The notes beneath the pieces were generated by a model, which searched no databases, had not been told where the DNA came from, and saw only the letters and a program-made list of their open reading frames with translations. 64,000 nucleotides of DNA, taken from Dictyophora rubrovolvata. Lineage: Eukaryota > Basidiomycota > Agaricomycetes > Phallales > Phallaceae. Made by a program: the position numbers and the translations under genes. The number at the start of each line of letters is the position of its first letter. Position 1 is the first letter of the stretch. This document shows positions 35,689-47,507 of this stretch, piece after piece. The stretch spans positions 372,001 to 436,000 of the forward strand of contig CP114122.1 in assembly GCA_029959195.1 (NCBI GenBank), in the 5' to 3' direction.

Positions 35689-36803
35689 GTCTGACATCCG
35701 TAAGTACACATTCTCTCCAAGATGCATTGACGCGGATCGATTAGTGAACCACCTAAGCACACGAACCTGGTTCACATTTAAAAAAACAAAACTTCAAAGT
35801 GATCCTTCGAACGATGTCTCCACTGTGTAACGGAAAAGACCTACGTTGATGTCCCACGATCATGCCACCATGTGCCCCTTGGCTTGCTCCTCCGAGTAAC
35901 AGATCAGACACAATGGCACAGAACTCCATTTTTTTATGTCCCTATTGCCAGTCCCCTGATTAGTATGGGCTTTAATATCGCGTTCGTAGTGTATACAAGG
36001 AGTTATCCATAGCTAATACTACTCTGAAATGAGAGGCCCAGGAGGACGAGGTTAAGAACTTAATCGAACACGTATATTGAAGCCGAAGCTGAATGCTTTA
36101 CTCTGATTGGTACGAGAATTGTCAAAGTTGACGAGTATGAAGAGACGCATTTCTTTCGATTTTGAGCATCGGTTTAATCAAGTTGTTAGCAGCGTATCTC
36201 ATTACATATTGTACCGCATGCGTTTATCAACGCCTAGAGTGTGTACGAGCACAATATAATAGCAATGGTGGTTCAACTAAACATAACGAAAAGAGAGTAA
36301 ACAATTAGTTGTACACATGTATGCTACTGGTTAAGGCTAAGATGAACTTGGTTCTATATGACCATAACCTTATTTAAGTAGGTTAAACTGTCCTTTGACC
36401 TGTAGCCCAGCGAAACGGACGACGAAACGGCCTACTACTCTGACATCCCTTATTGATGTAAGACTTGTTGAAGATAGACAGCGCCACTAAGTGTGAGCGC
36501 TTGTGTAGATAGTTTTAGCTTAGTCACACACTCGCCTTGAACTCTTTAGCTATATTCTGCTGCTCGTAATATAAGCTATATTACTCTAGCTGTTGTTAAG
36601 ACTTCATTAGTTAAAATGTATGATGTATATATGATTAGTTATTTATGATAATGTAAAGTGAAAATAAAGGAAATGGGTGGGATGGTGGGAAAGAGAAACT
36701 GAATGACAATGGAAAGATTGTGGAAAAAGCTCAAGCGTGCTGATGGTGAGAGCAAAGTGCGAAGTGCAGTAGATAATAAACGCTTACATAACACTAGTAT
36801 GTC
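35689..36803. other. Intergenic interval, nothing recognised
   Basis: About 1.1 kb of AT-rich DNA between tandem plus-strand genes. Frames are short and not protein-like. I saw no terminal repeats, tRNA boxes or transposase traces. The end nearest 36803 should hold the URB1 promoter. Confidence 0.5.
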
Positions 36804-39800
36804 ATGGTCAAACAAAGCAAGTCCACCGCAGATAGTAAAAACGAACCGGTGAAAAAACCGCGTCATGTCGCAGTTCACCAACAGACGAAACTCTTTAGTG
36901 ATGATATTATTTCGTTGCTGAAGACTTATGATGCCGGTATTTTGCGACAAGGTACAGAAATTGTCTTTTCCACGAGAGAAACATTCTCAGCCTCTTTCAA
37001 GGACTAATAACATTGAGAAGCCAACTCCATTTCAATGCAAAGGATCCGATCCCCGACCCTCAGGATGAACGTCTAATACTTGCCAAATCCTGGCTGGAGA
37101 AGTCGCCCAACGCTGAAGGGTTGTTTCTCATACTCCAAACATCTGAGAAGGTCTGTGCACTCTTTATTTTATGACATGTGCCTTTCTTAGACTTGAATTA
37201 TGTGGCGCAGAATCCAACGCTCATCCAGCTATGCTTGAATATTTTTGCAAGTCTTCTTGGCCTTTTGTCAACGCACTTAATCTATCATCCTTATGGCGCC
37301 GCAATTTTAAAAGTGCTTTTGCTGCAACCGAATCTGGATATCTTAAACTCGAATATATCTGATGGATCCCAAGATGTAATATTATCCGCGCTGACCTTGT
37401 TTAATGCAATGTCTTCTTTTGCGGGGGGTGCAGAAAAGCGTGCTGTTATGGATGGATTCGCGTGGGGTCAAAAGGTATCTATCAATACATCGTTCTTCTG
37501 CCGTATCCAAGCTAACCACCCTTTGTTTTCATTTTCCAGACACGTCAAAAATTATTTTTTCTTCGCCGCAGGACCAAAACAATCTCTAATAGGGAGTCAA
37601 TGGGTAGGTTGAAAAAGAATTTAGCTTAGCGAATGCCTCTGACCTCCGTTATAGACATTCGTACTCTATATATCAACTTCATACTGTCGTTTCTAACCAA
37701 GTCGACGCCAACTCAGATCAAAGTCGCTTTCTTAGAACAACATAAGGATACTTTTTTGTCCATTTTCAAAGGCATGGATCAAGATCCCTATCATGTCATT
37801 CGATATATTCTCGAAACCTGTTGGGAAGGCATCTGGAATGATAATAAACTCAAACGATCTATGAAAATTGCTTTGTTTCAAGAACGGACACTTACACACC
37901 TTCTCAAGCTGTATGATCGCAGCGACCCAGAAGAAGACGATGAGGAATACGTTCCTGCCAGCGTTGTCCATCATTTCCTTCTTGCAATCACGACACGCCG
38001 TGGTTTTGGGATTTGTTTTTGCGATCGTGGATGGTACCCCAAAGACGAAAATGAAAGCATGTCTTACAATCAGGATCATCAGGAGGATGATTTTACCAAA
38101 AGATCTGGGGCGAAAATATACAATAAGATTCTTTTCAACATGCTCAAGTCATTGAAAGTCAATGAAGATTCCAGACAACAAGAGCTAACCTTCAAAATTC
38201 TGCAAGCATGTCCTGAATTAGTCAGCGGGTCTGTTGTTCACCCTCATCTTGATGTTCATTCTCAAACGCTGGTTATAGGTATTGGACCAATATCAATTTG
38301 ACGTTGGAACCGCGTCTGTCGTCTCGATGGATCACTAATATTTCAATCCTTGGTCATGTCGTGTCCTTTCCCATACCTATTGAGACTTTCACTGCTGCAA
38401 CTTCCGGGCACATCAATCCTATCCCGCCTCCTCTCCGTCCCTGTATGTCTAACATATTACCGACGGTGCTGAACAGGGCATTTCTCTCCAAGGGGCTACA
38501 ATCCACATCGACCCTTGTTAAACACTGCACGGCCTTAACTTTGACCAAATGTTTGATTAAGCTCCGTCGAGTAATATCCGTCTTTCAAGAAAACTCCATC
38601 ATGTTAGAAGAAAATCAAACCACGGGTCAATGGGTTCGACGAGCTCGTGACTTGCAGAAAGAGGTGGAAAGACGACTCCCGGATGTAATGGTTATTATAG
38701 GCACGGTCCAACAAAGTCAAAAAACAAATAATCCTAGCTCGGTCCTTTTGCGCGAATGTGCCCTGCGGTTGCTAGGACTTTATCAAACACTTTTTCCACG
38801 ACTGGTTTCTGAAGTCAAATTTGACACCGGAAAACTACTTGAAAATGCTTTGGAATCATCCCAGGACAGTACATCCAGTCGTCATAACATCTTACAGCAG
38901 TTACATGTTTTGCGCTTTTTGACGAATAATGATCAGTTCTCGGGAATGAGTAAAATGGGTAAGGACGTTTTGACTATGAATGCACACTTTTTTTTACATA
39001 GACAAGGTTCTTCTCATAGTCAACTTTACGGTATCCTTTTGCTCCACGCCAAATCAGAAAATCTAGTGATACGTGGTGCTGCGGCTTCACTATCAAATAA
39101 AATTTTGTCATCAAGTATTCTCTTCATGCACGATCCCGAAGAGTTGGACTTGTGGCTCCAGGCATTTCCGCGCACACGAAGTAGTGATTCAAAGGTACCG
39201 GATGAGCTCACAGCAGTACTGGGTTTTTTGGACGATTGCATCCAGAGGTGCTTCAAGACACCATACAAATATCTTGAAGAACTCCCTGCCTTTTTCAATA
39301 AAGGGGACACGGATGATTCTCACTTCGCGACTCTTCCTAGTCCTCTGCTAATTACAGTTCTAGAGCAGTTCGAGGCAAAAACCGTTGCGGAGCTACTTAG
39401 TCCTTCCGATACATTAGCACTGACTACTTTTATTCGGAAATTGGGTATCGGTTTGAGTACTAAATCTTCGGGTCTTGATGATTCACGAATTGTACACCAG
39501 AAACTCGTTGAGCTGGTATCTAAACCAGTCATCTCGGGCGCCGCAGATTTGCATGCTGCTCTTCAGCGGGAATGCACGTTGTTCTCGAACATCATTAATT
39601 TTATCGAGAATCCTTCTTCTCACTCAACTCATGCCGGAGAATCTATCGAAGAGGATAATCTGCCCCCATTTGGGATATCTGATTGTGAGTTATTTGTGAA
39701 AATTCCAAAGCAGAATTAACGATTTCTGAGGAACTTCAGCTTCGCGTCCCTACTACAAAGCGTACGAAATACTGGACTGGACACGCTTCAACATGTCAAG

Positions 39801-42800
39801 GCTTTCCAATAAAGACATTAAGCGGCTTTTCGAAATGATTCTGAATCTCCATCCACCAGCATGCGTCGAATTCTGTTACTACGTCGACCCAACCTTGCAT
39901 GCGCTCAAGGATTGCACACCTATAAACAGGGAATTATTAGAAATGTATGAGATTCATAAGTTTTTGAATGTGGACTTCAAACAGATAAAACTCACAATTT
40001 CTCTGCAGGTTGCCTTTTGAGTTATGCGACATTCATCTTACTATAGACAGTATACTTTACGGGGATATAGCCCATCTACTCCCCTGTTTTTATTCAGGTC
40101 GTTCGTGGAACAAGTCTTTCATCCGGAGATTGGCAACTACAATCCATAGACTAAAAAATACCTCAAACACACGCTCATCCCGTGCCTCGCTGTTGAAATT
40201 CATCGAACAAATCATTTCTCATGGTGTGAAACGGAACATAATAGATATCAGCTCTGTTTCTGAAGCCATCTTCGTTGAATCTGATGTCATGAGAGATTTA
40301 TGCTGTTCCACTACCTTGACGGAAACGGAAACCCTAGGTTTGTATATGCGATTGCTCTTTTACCTCTTTTAACTCCATGGTTTTTTTATTTTATCGCAGC
40401 GCTCAACGAGTTGGTTCGGACTATTATCGATCCTATGGGCACAGGATGTGGAGAGACGATTAGTTCGTATTGTGTCTTTTGGACCAATTATATCAAAGAC
40501 ACGAATGATCCGACTGCGGTATGTGTATATGTTTGCCAGTATTAATTTACTAATTAGTATATAGCTTTGCAAAGCTTTGCCATGGATACCCTACATGGAT
40601 CCCTCGGCTGTGGTTCATTCTCTTGATCTCATTCTTCAGCCGGCAGAAAGCAAATTTGGCGATCATGTCGTACAGTCGATTCTATCGAGCTTGACACACC
40701 AACTCGACAGTTGGCACGTAGTTGAACAACTTCAGTCCCGTATAGAAAGACTACTATCTCTCTCTTGCGACGTTGTTGTCAATCATTTGATACTTGCGGT
40801 GCTGGAGGCAAGCCTTCCCGTTGGCTATAATGGACCTTTGGCGCATTTAAACTCGGACTTAATCCCCGCTACCAGCGTGACATTCATGGCTATGACTGAA
40901 CGTTCAAGAAAAAAATGGTTTCAAAAGACACAAAACAAGGGAGACTCAGAAAACTTTGATTCTCAATTTTTGACGTTGTTAAAAGACATTGATCGAAATG
41001 GCACGGCCATTTCTGCCTATTTCTATAAGCGCGCGAACACGAGGAGCTTGTTCAAAAATTGGCTGGAACACAATCCCCCACCTCCGCTGTTATCGCCGGG
41101 GCATATAATCTGTATTTATGGTTTCCTGGATAGTTCAGCATTCCAAGGAGGTCTCGACATGGAGTCGCTTCGGCCATGGACACCATCACTAATTGAATTT
41201 GTCTTCCACCAATCAAACTCGCACCGTTTACGGTTGCTCTGTGTCGAGGCTATCAAACTTTTGTCTCAAGGTTCAACATATAGGGCTTTGTGTGCTACGT
41301 GGCTGGCGGAAAATACACGGTTGATTAAAACTGATTTTTTAGACCTCGGGGTAATTGAACTCATAACGGTGCTCAAACTGTCGGGCGACTTAGCCATAGG
41401 GAATTCCCTAGAGCCGGTTTTGGAATCAGTTTTGGATTGGATCTCACACCAATTTGCCAGTGAAGAAATTGTGAATTCTGTCAGGGACACTATTGCGCTC
41501 TTGAGTGGGTTAAGCATTTAAGTGTCTTATTCTTCATGCCAAAACTAAAACTACATAGTTCCGGTTTTAAAGGGCCATAAATTCAAAGCCTCGCAAGTAG
41601 AAACAAGTGTCAAATCTGCTATACGGAATCATCTAGACGTCCCCAGTGTTTTAAATATTTCCACACTTCTGATCCGGACTGCTGACTTTAAGGTGAGTAC
41701 GCATATTGTTCTACACGAGTTGTCGACTCAGAAAGCTAGTAGCCAATGATCATCAACCGATTGCTGCAGAGCATCGTGCAACACTCTCAGCTATATATCG
41801 TTTCTGATGGTGATTCGCTAACCGATTTATTGTATGCGCTCTTTCACATGTACCCTTCCAATACGTGCCAACCAAGCCATGTCATACCTCTCTTACGACT
41901 TTACCGAGGCACTATGTCAGGGTCTGATTGCAGACTGATATCCATATTCCAGTTATATGAGAAGCAAACAAGGCAGTCAATTGCTTCTTTGTTCTGTCAT
42001 TGGTCATCATCTCAAATCTCGATACCGTCTCAGAATATCCTTACAGCAATCATGGCCCTGGATTCGAGTAGAGTGTTTAGGACTTGCTTCTTATATCCCA
42101 AAACTCGCCGTCTAAGTGAACAGTTAGCAGAGGGCTCAATTACCAATCGGGAATTGTATGACCCACTCTTTCTCATGGCGGCGGCGAGCCAAGTGATCCT
42201 CTCAAAGGACCACATCTCAGTTCCTGATTGGGTACAAATTTTTCGAACGAATATTTTTTCTGTTGCTATCAGTGCATTATCTTCGAAAGATAATGGTATG
42301 CGCCAAACTAGCCTTGCTATCTTAGCAGGTCTACATCAACGTGTTCAAGTGAATTATTCGTGTTTCTATCAAATCACCTAAGCTAATATAGTCTTCAGGA
42401 TACAGAAATGATTGAAAAAGATCAAGTCCTCTATATACTGGGTATTTTAAAGAATCTCCTGCCGCGCGAGGATATCCCTTCAAAGCTGCCGACTTTCGTC
42501 GTTCTGTTCCTGGCTCATGCATTGCGCTGCATATTCTACCCTTCGTCCTTCCTCTATCCAACAATATCGAGATTTCTTCTTCAAAGGCCAGAATTTGATG
42601 TAACAGATGCACCACTCCTTTATTCCCTTTTATTTTCTGCCTCGGACGCCCATTGGGCTAAAGAGCGGACGTGGATGATTCGTTATTTGACGCGAACAGT
42701 AGATGATGGTGACCTTTCCGACTGGAAAATTTTGCGCAGACGACATACATGGGATTTGGTTGCCAGCATGTGGCAAGCAAGTAAACCGAATGAGCGATCG

Positions 42801-43686
42801 TTAAGGAGAGGCATATTGGAGGTAATTCTTACATCGCCAAGTGTCATTGTTATGCTAAGCCTCTCTAGTTTGTAGCCGCCACGACAACAAATCAGTATGC
42901 TCTACCTTCTTTGGTCCTTCGTTCTCAAATCGTTTGCTGGGTTGAAATGCAACTCAGAAGTGGTATTTCAGTCGCAAGTGAACTCTTAGCCTGGCTCAAA
43001 ATTATTGAGAACATTGTCGTATTCATGGACTTCGAAAGAGCAGAGAATGCACTGAAGGGAACATACAGTGATTCTGTTATTCGATGTTTAGAACGAGCAT
43101 CCCATGTTCTTGGTCAACCCCGTATCATTGGTATATGAGTTCTTGCTACCATACCTTTTGAACCTTACATTTCCTCTCCACAGAGAATTGTGACCTATCT
43201 CTGAAACTTGATTTAATTTATCTAGCCTCGAGAATTCTTTTGCGAGTTTCGGAAAGGGAATCGATCCTTCCTGGACACGCTTACATGGTTGAAGCTGTTG
43301 AAAACCTCAGCAAAATACTATTCAATCTGGAGTCGTCATTACAATGGCCGGGAAGTGATACGCCTCTCCGTGATAAAGCTTCGAACACGGATACATATGT
43401 CTTGCCGATGCCACCTCACAAAGCGCACAGTCTCTTTGTCACCCCGAATTTTGAAGAAACTGGGCTCTCCACAATTCTTCATAATTGTAGATCTTGGGCA
43501 TATACTGTGATCTTTTTATGGCGGGTTACAATGGCTAGCGCGACCTCAAGACGTGCTCTTTGGGACGATCTTACATACCGATGTCTCATGGTGCATTCAC
43601 TTGGGATAGTTACGCCTAATTCGAAGGAAGCCACCGTATTGAATTGGGTTAGAAGGATGGTATTAGAATGTATTGTAAATCATTGA
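36804..43686 (+). CDS. URB1: Nucleolar pre-60S assembly protein, URB1/Npa1
   Basis: A very large nucleolar scaffold needed for early 60S subunit assembly in yeast. About 15 exons, roughly 1,900 residues. The amino part matches Npa1: LSTHLIYHPYGAAILKVLL, DIRTLYINFILSFLTKSTP, FKGMDQDPYHVIRYILETCW and GIWNDNKLKRSMKIALFQE. A join at about 38228/38279 restores SGYWTNINLTLEPRLSSRWI, the most conserved stretch of the family. The rest is helical-repeat-like and Leu-rich with few motifs. The tail is VLNWVRRMVLECIVNH. Not every join in 39,680-43,240 was tested base by base, though long open blocks follow each other with plausible splice sites. The gene is tandem with TMA22. Confidence 0.9.
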
Positions 43687-43829
43687 GATAAAGTCGCACA
43701 TGCCTTAATAGAAACACAACTGGTTTGACTAGTTGGATCTAATCACTTGTCTAAAGAAATTCCTGCCTCTTTCAGTGAGCTTAGAAAATTACTTGCAGAT
43801 TCTTACGTAAACATTGATTCCTGCACCTC

Positions 43830-44770
43830 ATGCCCCGTCGACGTCCACAACGTAGGTCACCATCAGCTGAGGCTGCAGAACCAATCGCCGATACGAATGA
43901 GGCCGAAGTCTCAAATTCTGAACCTCACGCGGAACCATCGTCCGTAGACGAAGTTCCTGTACAGGTTGAAATAAAACCAAGGGAGCCTCTCAGCGTGATG
44001 TATTGTGCAGGTCAAATCTCTTGGCTTCGAGGGGAAAACAGTACTATAACATTTCACAGTTTGCTCATTCCCACCCGAATATTGCGAATTTGGTTCACAT
44101 CTCACCAAATGCAAGACGTGGCTTCAGGAATCTCATCCCGATCTGTACGAGAAGTATTATAGTGAAAGTGTGTGCTCTAACAAGGCTTTTTCACCGTAAC
44201 GTTGATAATAACATGTATCAGGTGCTTTAATTGCGAAAGCTGGTGCACTATCTCTTGAGGCAGCCAAAAGGCTTGAAGAAGACTCTATCAAGAAGGAAGC
44301 CAAAGCAGAGGCAAAAGCAGAATCAGCGGCCAAAAAACGTGCAGCTGCTAAGGTTGGTGTGAAAGGCAGTCACTGTTTTGATTTATTTCAATTTTCCTTT
44401 TTCAACGAAGGTTACGATTAAACGGATTGAACGGAACAAGCGAAAGCACATTACGGCTATTCACGGCTTAGAAGCATTCGACATTGACTTGAAAAAAGCC
44501 GCTAAACATTTCGCGCAAAAGTTCGCCACTGGAGCTAGCGTGACCAAGAACGCCGCGGGTCAGGTCAGTTTTGTTTTGTTTTGTTTGCTTACCGATCGTT
44601 AGGTAGTCTCTAAACTAGCTTAGGATGAAATCGTTGTTCAGGGTGACGTCAGTGATGAGGTGGAGGAAATGTTGGAGAAGGGGGGTGGCGCTCTGGGCCC
44701 TGGAATTGGCGGTGATAATGGCGTAGGAGATATAGTACTGGTTGAAGTGAAGGGAAAGAAGGGCGAATAA
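43830..44770 (+). CDS. TMA22: Translation factor TMA22, DENR type
   Basis: The fungal homologue of DENR, which works with MCT-1/TMA20 in ribosome recycling and re-initiation. Five exons give 239 residues: 43830-44010, 44060-44167, 44222-44352, 44411-44563 and 44624-44770. The amino part has the zinc-binding-like cluster MYCAG, FPPEYCEFG and CKTWLQESHPDLYEKYY. The carboxy part is the SUI1 domain: VTIKRIERNKRKHITAIHGL, FAQKFATGASVTKN and EIVVQGDVSDEV. A Lys/Ala-rich charged linker joins them. The protein is a little longer than usual because of an acidic lead. Confidence 0.94.
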
Positions 44771-44997
44771 GTGGGAATGAACACAATGGCAGTGTGTATA
44801 CGTCTTTCATTCGTCAGAACACTTTAACAATAAATGCATGCATGATATTAAGCATTAGTCGTTCGAATGGTATATAGGGCAGTAATCAGCTCCCACTCAG
44901 CAGCATCTCTGCTGTTGGTCTAAGCGTGCGAGGCTTCATATTGTGCTAATAATCAAGTCCGATACACCGTAAAACGTAGCCGATATTTTATCCAACC

Positions 44998-45918
44998 TTA
45001 GAACAGACGAATGGATTTGCCCATAGAGGACTTTATGTGAAGGGACCTGACGTTTTGCCAGTTTTTCTTCAACAAAGATACGAGGAAATTAATGCCTGCA
45101 AAGATGATAATTTAGTCAGCGGGAGACCCGACAACAAGAGTTGGAACTGACTAAGCATGACATTCGCTAAGACTTGGTCTTCTGACATGTCGACGTGTCC
45201 AACAGCGACACCCAGGCAAAGCACCTTTTTCAGCTGGAATTTAATAGTCGAACGAACTTCAACCAGTTTGCCGGCCAAATCTTCGGTTGAAGTCACGGGT
45301 GTTGGGAATTTACCAGCTGCACATGAAAAATATTGTGATAAAATCGATACTCGTGAGGGGTTTAGATATTACCTTTGGACAAACCAGGTCCGAGAAGACG
45401 GGGAATCTGTTTGATAAGACCATCGGAGGACAAGAAAGCATCGTATTTCTTGGCAAGTTTTTTCACGAGTTTCTTGTTCTTGTTAAGTCTTTCCTGGCTG
45501 TTGAACACTTGTTCGAATAGAAATTCACGCACGCGACTTACTTTTTGAGATCATCAACTGACATGTACTCGAGCTCAATCTGCTTCGCTCGATCGATGTC
45601 ATAAGCGTCGGCCAAGATACAAATAGTCATGCGAGGACGAGGTACGTTGGGCAATCTATGCAGGAACAAATAAGTCTACAATTATGATCTCAAGGTTTCC
45701 ACACGAACTTGACAGTTCCCGAAAAACGTTTGTCCCTCTGAGGATCATAGTTTTTAAGCCCAATTTGAAGTTCAATGGTTTCGGTGAACTTTCTTTTCTT
45801 CTCACCGTGGGATTCGCTGAGAAGGTCTTTGATAGAGCCTCGCACACTTGACACTGATAACTTGCTGAAAAAAGTTCAGAGAAACATCTTTTGTGTGAAA
45901 CCATTGTACGTACCTCAT
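44998..45918 (-). CDS. RPL1: Large-subunit ribosomal protein uL1
   Basis: The 60S L1-stalk protein (L10a in animals). Six exons on the minus strand, with the first coding exon only five bases (45918-45914, ATGAG). The joined sequence reads [73 protein letters not shown] and [15 protein letters not shown], then [20 protein letters not shown], and ends [10 protein letters not shown]. All five introns are short GT-AG. It converges with TMA22 across 227 bases, so both genes end close together. Confidence 0.96.
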
Positions 45919-46266
45919 GACTGAGTTTTTTTAGGATGGTTGATATTGAAGATACGTCTGACCTTTGGCGCTGACGTATATAAGCAGCTGTAAAGTTTTA
46001 GTCAGATGCCCGATCACCCCACGTGACGTTTTGTCGAATATTAGATAATAGCCGCGTATGTTCGTTCTTGAAATCAATCGCAAATCAATCGTCAGTCGTA
46101 ATATTTCCTAATGTTCAAGCTGGTTTTTTTATTGAATGCGAATTACCATGGCATAATGACGACATCTCAAATGTTCTACAAATACTCAGACACTTACAAT
46201 ACTTCCGGCTGGCCACCCAATCAATGGCCACCCGCAAGCCGTCAAGATTAGGTAAGTGGTTGGAAT
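45919..46266. other. Intergenic interval between divergent genes
   Basis: About 350 bases between the starts of RPL1 (minus) and the luciferase-domain gene (plus). It holds GACGTATATAAGCAGC at about 45972-45987, a TATA-like element that could serve either gene. A frame starting at 46023 runs through the region but is not protein-like. Confidence 0.4.
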
Positions 46267-47268
46267 ATGATGACGTACTTGCCGTTGGCCCGCAAGGTTG
46301 TAGTGGTTCTGGTTTTGACCATGGCCTCGCTTGCTATTCCACAATCGCTCGTAAACAAATTTACGGGATCTATGTCAAAGATATCCCGTGAGAGACCTTT
46401 GTTATTTATCCTGAGTCTGGCTGGCGTCGTGAGTAGCGCTTCCTGGGTGATTTGGGATGTAAGCGTTCCAAGCAAATTCCAAGTTATAGTGTTAAAGCTT
46501 TGTTTACTCTCTACCTTACAGTATCGTAGTTTTATAGCACTGGGAAAAGGCGGCGTTCCTCACAATTTATTTGGTTGGATGGCGGTGACTCTTTTTCTGC
46601 GACCTCTTTCGAGAAGTCAAAAGAAGATCACCGACACAAGTGAGTTGGATCAAGTGGTACAAAAAATTGCGAATGAAGAAGGGAATGGCGCGATCTTCAA
46701 AAAACTAAGCCTTCCTCAAAGGAGGGGGGAGCGTCCAAATGTAATGGGCATTATTCCTCAAAGACAATTGGATAATTCCGGATCTGCAGACTTAATCGCG
46801 GTATGAAAGATTTTCTTACCACTGGCGACATATGCTCAGGATTGGTTTTCACAGGAACTCAACAGTTTTATCTCCTATATATCGTCTGCTTATCCTACTA
46901 TTCTTCGGACTGCGACGTCTGTCTGGGAACGACGTCACGACGCGTTGTTTCTCCGCCGCACACATCCAGCCTCCTCCACGAGTAGCTTGCTGTCCCAACG
47001 CGTTTTAGCAAAAGCTTACAGCCGTCTGGAAATCGCTCATGTTCATCCATCAGATGGCTCGTGTCATACGAGTCTATCACCTGCGGACGCCTCCGAAGTC
47101 ATACGTCAGGGATGGGGAACTCTTCATAGACTCTCGGGTCGATATAGTGATCTGCCCCTCACATATGTTATGGTATACGCTCCCAGAGACGCAGAAGAGG
47201 CCCAAGTTGTCAAAAAGATTATCGCAGCTGCAGTTGAATACTCAAGCGGACTGAATGTGATGGAATGA
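46267..47268 (+). CDS. Membrane protein with a fungal luciferase-like domain
   Basis: Three exons give 294 residues: 46267-46458, 46522-46800 and 46855-47268. The amino end has two hydrophobic segments (VVVVLVLTMASLAIP and LLFILSLAGVVSSASWVIW). WDYRSFIALGKGGVPHN follows, typical of a large basidiomycete family. The carboxy domain has HDALFLRR, AHVHPSDGSCHTSLSPADA, IRQGWGTLHRLSG and TYVMVYAPRDAEEAQVV, which fit the domain known as fungal luciferase-like. I know of no proven activity for such proteins, and the name does not imply light emission here. The first two codons are both ATG. An upstream exon cannot be excluded. Confidence 0.82.
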
Positions 47269-47507
47269 ACTTTCTGTATGAAAGCCTCTTCAACAAGTAC
47301 TGAATGCAGATACTATTGAATTTGTTCTGTGAATTTGTAATAGTAAGTAAATACTGTCCCAGATAGCTCGAGAGTTTTCTCTATTGTATCAGTCTTCAAA
47401 AGAAATTGCGTGCACCGACGATGCCATATCAGCCAGATAGATATCCACTGGCGCTCATCGGATTAGATTACGTGCTCACACTCAAACTGCAGCACCACCA
47501 GGAGATC

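Noticed and set aside
35689-36803. Possible mobile element or RNA gene in the gap before URB1
   Set aside because: No terminal repeats, target duplications, tRNA boxes or transposase-like frames could be seen.
46023-46391. Plus-strand frame upstream of the luciferase-domain gene
   Set aside because: It overlaps the real gene in another phase and has no family features.
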